From Actinomycetota bacterium (GTDB lineage: Bacteria; Actinomycetota; Acidimicrobiia; Spongiisociales; ZC4RG35): 8,450 nt of DNA. Where the stretch lies: positions 1 to 8,450 of the forward strand of contig JAKEHF010000170.1 in the NCBI GenBank assembly GCA_022615295.1. The letters run 5' to 3'. Under the pieces are notes generated by a model that searched no databases, had not been told where the DNA came from, and saw nothing but the letters and a program-made list of their open reading frames with translations. Every line of letters starts with the position of its first letter. The stretch's first letter is position 1. Shown piece after piece: positions 4,987 through 8,450 of the stretch. The translations under genes and the position numbers were made by a program.

Positions 4987-7587
4987 TTACATCTTGACGT
5001 CGGCGAGATCGTTGCCCCAGGCGACGTCCACCTTGAGGGGGACTTCGAGGTCGACGACATCCTCCATCGTCTCGACTACGAGCTTCTCTGCCACGACCGC
5101 TTCCTCCTCGGGGACCTCCAAGATCAACTCGTCGTGGATCTGGAGGAGGAGGGCGGTCTCCAGATTCTCCTCGCGGATCGAGGCGTCCAGGGCGATCATC
5201 GCCTTCTTGATGATGTCGGCGGCGGTGCCCTGCACCGGGGCGTTGAGGGCCATCCTCTCCCCCATCTGACGGATCCTGAAGTTGTCAGACTTCAGCTCGG
5301 GCAGATAGCGACGACGGCCGAACAGGGTCGTGGTGTACCCCTGGTTGCGGGCCAGGGTCACCACGGACGACATGTACTCGGAGACCTTCTGGAACTGGGC
5401 GAAGTAGGCGTCGATGTGCTCCCTGGCTTCCTCACGGGGGATGTCGAGACGGTCGGCCAGTCCGAAGGCCTCCATGCCGTAGAGGAGACCGAAGTTGATC
5501 ATCTTTGCGGTGCGACGTCGGGCGGCGGAGACTTCCCCGGCGTCGAGCCCCCAGACCCGGGCCGCGGTGGCGGTGTGGATGTCCATTCCCCGACGGAAAG
5601 CATCGATCAGGAAGGGGTCGCCGCTCATGTGGGCCAGCACGCGCAGCTCGATCTGGGAGTAGTCGGCCACGAGGAAACGGCTGCCCTCGCCGGCGATGAA
5701 CGCCTTCCTGATCGTCCTCCCCGACTCGGAGCGCACCGGGATGTTCTGGAGGTTGGGGCTGTCCGATGACAACCGGCCTGTGGTGGCCGCCATCTGGTTG
5801 AAACGTGTGTGGATGCGGCCGTCCCGGCCGATCAGCGGGAGATAGCCGTCGACGTATGTGGAACGCAGCTTCTCGAGCTCCCGATACTCGAGGAGGGCCT
5901 CCACCAGCGGGTGGTCGATCTTCTTCAGCACAGAGGCATCGGTGGACGGCTTCCCCGTGGACGTCTTCTTGAGCACCGGGAGGCCGAGCTTGTCATAGAG
6001 GATCGCCCTGAGTTGGTCGGTCGAGTTGACGTTGAACGGCTCACCAGCGAGCTCGACGATCCGGTTCTCGAGCGTGGTGAGCCGCAGCCTCAGATCCTCA
6101 CCCATCTCCTCCAGATACCCCCGGTCGACCCCGATCCCCTCGTGCTCCATCCTGGCGAGAACGGGCACCAGGGGCAGCTCGAAGACACGGAACAGGTCGA
6201 GCTCCTCACGGTCGGCCAGCTCCTGGCGTAGGGCGCCGTCGAGACGCCGGATCACCTCGACCGCCCGACCCTCCTGGTCGAGATCGGGCCCGGCGTCGAA
6301 GGGCAGTGTCCCGGCTGTGGTGTCGTGGTCGGGTGACACCATCTCCACGCCGAGCACCCTCTCCGCCAGCTCGACGAGCTCGTAGGTGCGCTGCGAGGGG
6401 TTGAGGATGTAGGCGGCGAGGGCGGTGTCCATCCCCGGCCGGGTGAGGTCGTGGCCGAGATCGAGGAGGGTGCGGGCCAGACGCTTGAGGTCATGGCCGA
6501 CCACCTCGACGACACCACCGTCGATGGCCTCGAGAATGGGGCCGGCGGCCTCGAAAGGGACCACCGCGGCCTCACCGGGCGCCCTGGCCACGGCAAGCCC
6601 GTAGTCGTCTCCGACCAGACCGACCACGAGGGTGTCACCGGCGACAAGGGAGGCCACGTCCCCGAGGTTGGTGAGCAACGTCGTCTCGACGTCGAGGGTC
6701 TCGGTGGCCCCACCCGTGGAGGGAAGCGCCTCCTCCAGGTCGTTCCACATCGAGTGGAACTCGAGACTGTCGAACAGCTCCTTCACCGTGGTCCGGTCCC
6801 ACTCCCGCGTGGCGAAGTCCGAGGTCTGCTCCGCGAGGTCGAGGTCGTCGACAAGACGCATCAGATCCCTGTTGAGGAACACCTGGTCGCGGTTGGCGGC
6901 CAGGCTCTCGCGGAGCCGGGGGGTCAGCTCGCCCAGGGCGTCGAACACGCCCTCGAGGGTCCCATAGTCGGCGATCAGCCGGGAGGCCGTCTTCTCCCCC
7001 ACCCCGGGGATCCCGGGCAGGTTGTCCGAGGTGTCTCCCCGGAGTGCGGCGTACTCGACGTACTGCGCGGGGTGGATGCCGTAACGCTCCTCGACGTACT
7101 CTCGGTCGGCGAGGACGGTGTCGCTGATCCCTCGCCGGGTGTAGACCACCCTCACCGGCCCGCCGACGAGTTGGAAGACGTCACGGTCGCCGGTGACGAT
7201 CAGGACCTCCCATCCGTCGGCGACGGCCCGTCTGGTGATGGTGGCGATGATGTCGTCCGCCTCGTAGCCCTCCGCCCTGAGCTGGATGACATGGAGCGCC
7301 TGGAGCACCTCGTCCATCAGGGGGAGCTGGCTGCGGAAGTGATCGGGCGCCTTGGCACGGTTGGCCTTGTACTCGGGATAGGACTTAGTGCGGAAGGTCT
7401 GCCGGGACACATCCCAGGCCACCGCCAGGGCGTCGGGGTGATGGTCCTTGAGGAGACGTATCAGCATCCGGGTGAATCCGAACACCGCGTTGGTCACCTG
7501 CCCGGACTTGGTGGCGAGGTCCTCGGGAAGGGCGTAGAAGGCCCTGTAGGCGATGGAGTTGCCGTCGATCAGGGCCAGCGTGGGCAC
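4987..7587 (-). CDS. polA: DNA polymerase I (5' nuclease plus polymerase; degenerate proofreading domain)
   Basis: The 866-residue enzyme fills gaps and removes RNA primers in replication and repair. The 5' nuclease domain (about 1-290) keeps its acidic metal ligands D8, D59, E109, D111, D112, D134, D136, D185 and D188, plus the helix-hairpin-helix PGIPGVGEKTA (191-201). The middle domain (about 296-450) has lost the 3'-5' exonuclease residues. The polymerase domain has TGRLSS (603-608), motif A DYSQIELR (642-649, D642), O-helix residues R691, K695, F699 and Y703, and motif C QIHDE (816-820, H818, D819). All polymerase catalytic residues are present. I chose GTG at 7585-7587 (VPTLALIDGNS) because it matches the family N-terminus. 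The frame stays open upstream only by running through the tRNA gene. No Shine-Dalgarno precedes this GTG, but a TANNNT element lies 7 nt upstream. Confidence 0.96.
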   Translation of the reverse strand: MPTLALIDGNSIAYRAFYALPEDLATKSGQVTNAVFGFTRMLIRLLKDHHPDALAVAWDVSRQTFRTKSYPEYKANRAKAPDHFRSQLPLMDEVLQALHVIQLRAEGYEADDIIATITRRAVADGWEVLIVTGDRDVFQLVGGPVRVVYTRRGISDTVLADREYVEERYGIHPAQYVEYAALRGDTSDNLPGIPGVGEKTASRLIADYGTLEGVFDALGELTPRLRESLAANRDQVFLNRDLMRLVDDLDLAEQTSDFATREWDRTTVKELFDSLEFHSMWNDLEEALPSTGGATETLDVETTLLTNLGDVASLVAGDTLVVGLVGDDYGLAVARAPGEAAVVPFEAAGPILEAIDGGVVEVVGHDLKRLARTLLDLGHDLTRPGMDTALAAYILNPSQRTYELVELAERVLGVEMVSPDHDTTAGTLPFDAGPDLDQEGRAVEVIRRLDGALRQELADREELDLFRVFELPLVPVLARMEHEGIGVDRGYLEEMGEDLRLRLTTLENRIVELAGEPFNVNSTDQLRAILYDKLGLPVLKKTSTGKPSTDASVLKKIDHPLVEALLEYRELEKLRSTYVDGYLPLIGRDGRIHTRFNQMAATTGRLSSDSPNLQNIPVRSESGRTIRKAFIAGEGSRFLVADYSQIELRVLAHMSGDPFLIDAFRRGMDIHTATAARVWGLDAGEVSAARRRTAKMINFGLLYGMEAFGLADRLDIPREEAREHIDAYFAQFQKVSEYMSSVVTLARNQGYTTTLFGRRRYLPELKSDNFRIRQMGERMALNAPVQGTAADIIKKAMIALDASIREENLETALLLQIHDELILEVPEEEAVVAEKLVVETMEDVVDLEVPLKVDVAWGNDLADVKM

Positions 7588-7594
7588 GAGGCCG

Positions 7595-7600
7595 ACGGTA
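7595..7600 (-). promoter_or_regulatory. Candidate -10 for a leaderless polA transcript
   Basis: On the minus strand TACCGT fits TANNNT and is separated by exactly 7 nt from the polA GTG. This would put the transcription start at or next to the first codon. The absence of a ribosome-binding site before the GTG agrees with leaderless translation. No good -35 is seen, so co-transcription from the tRNA promoter remains an alternative. Confidence 0.35.
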
Positions 7601-7667
7601 CTAGCGGTTTGTAGACTTGGTCCCGGCTCTCCCCGATCCGTCACCCCGCCAAAGAGCTCGTCAGAGG

Positions 7668-7751
7668 TGCCGGAGGCGGGACTCGAACCCGCAAGCCCTT
7701 GCGGACAATGGATTTTGAGTCCATCGAGTTTGCCAATTTCTCCACTCCGGC
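7668..7751 (-). tRNA. tRNA-Leu (anticodon CAA)
   Basis: The 84-nt class II tRNA has acceptor arms GCCGGAG and CTCCGGC with discriminator A73. The D-arm has GAG/CTC and the AATTGGCAAA loop. The anticodon stem ATGGA/TCCAT encloses the loop CTCAAAA, giving anticodon CAA, which reads UUG. The long variable arm can fold as GTCC-GCAA-GGGC. The T-arm is GCGGG TTCGAGT CCCGC. The long variable arm and A73 fit leucine. The genomic sequence after A73 is CCT, so the CCA end is not fully encoded and must be added by the nucleotidyltransferase. It lies 80 bp upstream of polA on the same strand. Confidence 0.95.
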
Positions 7752-7760
7752 GCTGGGATG

Positions 7761-7766
7761 ATTTTA
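7761..7766 (-). promoter_or_regulatory. -10 element of the tRNA-Leu promoter
   Basis: TAAAAT on the minus strand is close to the consensus TATAAT and sits 9 nt before the mature tRNA 5' end, giving only a 2-3 nt leader. The sequence at the -35 distance (about 7784-7789, CATGTC) is not recognisable. Confidence 0.5.
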
Positions 7767-7819
7767 GGTCAGGCCTTCGGTGAGACATGCCCTGTCCGGT
7801 GACCACCGAATCGCCCAGG

Positions 7820-7825
7820 TAGGTT
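7820..7825 (+). promoter_or_regulatory. Candidate -10 for a leaderless amidohydrolase transcript
   Basis: TAGGTT fits TANNNT and lies 7 nt before the ATG at 7833, so transcription would start at the initiation codon. GTGACC at 7799-7804 shares TGAC with the -35 consensus, but the 15-nt spacing is short. The same bases include GGTAGG, which could instead be a poor ribosome-binding site at 9-10 nt. Confidence 0.35.
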
Positions 7826-7832
7826 CCCCGCG

Positions 7833-8450
7833 ATGACCAGCGGGCTCGTCCTCCACCCGGATCGGGTCTTCGACTCCGTCGCCGGTGTCATGTTGGAGGA
7901 CCACGTCATCACCATCGGCGAGGGCAAGGTGACCCGGGTCGCCCCGGCGTCGGCATCGGATGTGGTCACCCGTCTAACCGGGATGACGATCATCCCCGGT
8001 CTCATCGACGTCCACACCCATCTCGTCGGACAAACCGATACCGGACGGGGATACGCCTCCCTGGTGGAACGCAGCGGGGCCCAGGAGGCCCTGATCGGTG
8101 TCAAGCACGCCGCCGACACCCTGCGCGCCGGGTTCACAACGGTGCGGGACATCGGGAGCTTCCGGGCCTTCGCCGACGTGGCGCTTCGGGAGGCGATCGA
8201 AGCCGGTTGGATCGAGGGGCCACGGATGATGTGCGCCGGCGCCTACGTCACCTGCCCCGGTGGGGCGGGGGACATCACGGGTCTCGCCGTCGACGTCGAC
8301 GAGGTGCTCCCCAGGGAGCTCCGGTTCGGGGTGACCAGTGGTGTCGACCAGATGAGGGCCACGGTCCGACAGATCCTCCGGTACGGGGCCGACTTCATCA
8401 AGGTCCTCGCCACGGGGGCCGTGCTCACCTCGGGGACCAACCCGGGGGCC
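7833..8450 (+). CDS. Metal-dependent amidohydrolase (imidazolonepropionase / Xaa-Pro dipeptidase-like), 3' end cut by window edge
   Basis: The first 206 codons are present with no stop. The N-terminal small beta domain (about 1-55) leads into IPGLIDVHTHL (54-64), the first strand of the amidohydrolase barrel, with metal ligands H61 and H63. FTTVRDIGS (101-109) and GADFIKVLATGAVLTSG (185-201) follow, and Lys190 sits where the family places the carboxylated bridging lysine. This pattern belongs to the COG1228 group of cytoplasmic hydrolases, whose characterised members cut Xaa-Pro or C-terminal basic dipeptides or imidazolonepropionate. The substrate cannot be told from this fragment. A stretch that often reads GGHGD in relatives is GGAGD here (143-147). 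No signal peptide is seen. It diverges from the tRNA/polA side and is the only plus-strand gene in the window. Confidence 0.88.
   Translation, partial: MTSGLVLHPDRVFDSVAGVMLEDHVITIGEGKVTRVAPASASDVVTRLTGMTIIPGLIDVHTHLVGQTDTGRGYASLVERSGAQEALIGVKHAADTLRAGFTTVRDIGSFRAFADVALREAIEAGWIEGPRMMCAGAYVTCPGGAGDITGLAVDVDEVLPRELRFGVTSGVDQMRATVRQILRYGADFIKVLATGAVLTSGTNPGA

Noticed and set aside
3927..4997. Plus-strand open frame (356 codons) antisense to rpsA
   Set aside because: It overlaps all four conserved S1 repeats' strand or their N-terminal region, is Gly/His/Asp/Val-rich like other antisense frames, and has no credible domain.
6451..7614. Long plus-strand open frame (387 codons) antisense to polA
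   Set aside because: It lies wholly opposite well-supported polA. High-GC coding DNA commonly leaves such antisense frames open, and the product shows no recognisable domain.
7668..7751. tRNA-Leu as an integration site for a mobile element
   Set aside because: No duplicated tRNA 3' end, integrase or other mobile gene is seen; both flanks hold ordinary chromosomal genes.
7588..7806. N-terminal extension of polA to an upstream ATG
   Set aside because: The extra 73 codons run straight through the tRNA-Leu gene and have no similarity to Pol I; the family starts at the GTG at 7587.
7769..8152. Minus-strand open frame opposite the amidohydrolase
   Set aside because: It overlaps the conserved metal-binding region of the plus-strand gene, and its Arg/Ser/Thr-rich product is typical of a shadow frame.
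1..8450. CRISPR arrays, insertion sequences, toxin-antitoxin or defence genes
   Set aside because: I looked for regularly spaced repeats, transposase motifs and terminal repeats and found none.

Overview
The window is high-GC (estimated by eye in the low-to-mid 60s %) and looks like a chromosomal segment of a free-living actinobacterium. Three things point there: a four-repeat ribosomal protein S1 with the actinobacterial repeat pattern, a Tad/Flp pilus gene order with no secretin gene visible, and TANNNT -10 elements, two of them placed for leaderless transcripts. PolA carries a Phe O-helix instead of the Tyr I recall for mycobacteria. With the general protein flavour, this suggests a deep-branching class such as Acidimicrobiia; the class assignment is inference only.

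Layout, right to left along the minus strand: tRNA-Leu(CAA) (7668-7751), polA (4987-7587), rpsA (3390-4868), a 240-bp non-coding gap, then a compact run cpaB (2190-3149), cpaE/tadZ (974-2152) and cpaF/tadA (1-959, cut by the window edge). On the plus strand, divergent from the tRNA, is the start of a metal-dependent amidohydrolase (7833-8450, cut by the window edge).

The window therefore joins a housekeeping block (tRNA, DNA polymerase I, S1) to the start of a Tad-type type IVc pilus operon. CpaB is the membrane-anchored SAF-domain assembly protein, CpaE/TadZ the MinD-like ATPase that positions the machine, and CpaF/TadA the hexameric motor ATPase. The pilus genes are spaced by 37 and 14 bp and have good ribosome-binding sites, so they probably form one transcript that continues past position 1, where the TadB/TadC platform genes would be expected.

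Nothing here amounts to a new system. The points worth a second look are local: two start sites with identical leaderless geometry (polA and the amidohydrolase), inverted repeats in the cpaB upstream region and the rpsA leader, a pseudo-receiver in CpaE, a Cys-containing insertion in CpaB, a long acidic N-terminal extension on S1, and a degenerate proofreading domain in PolA.
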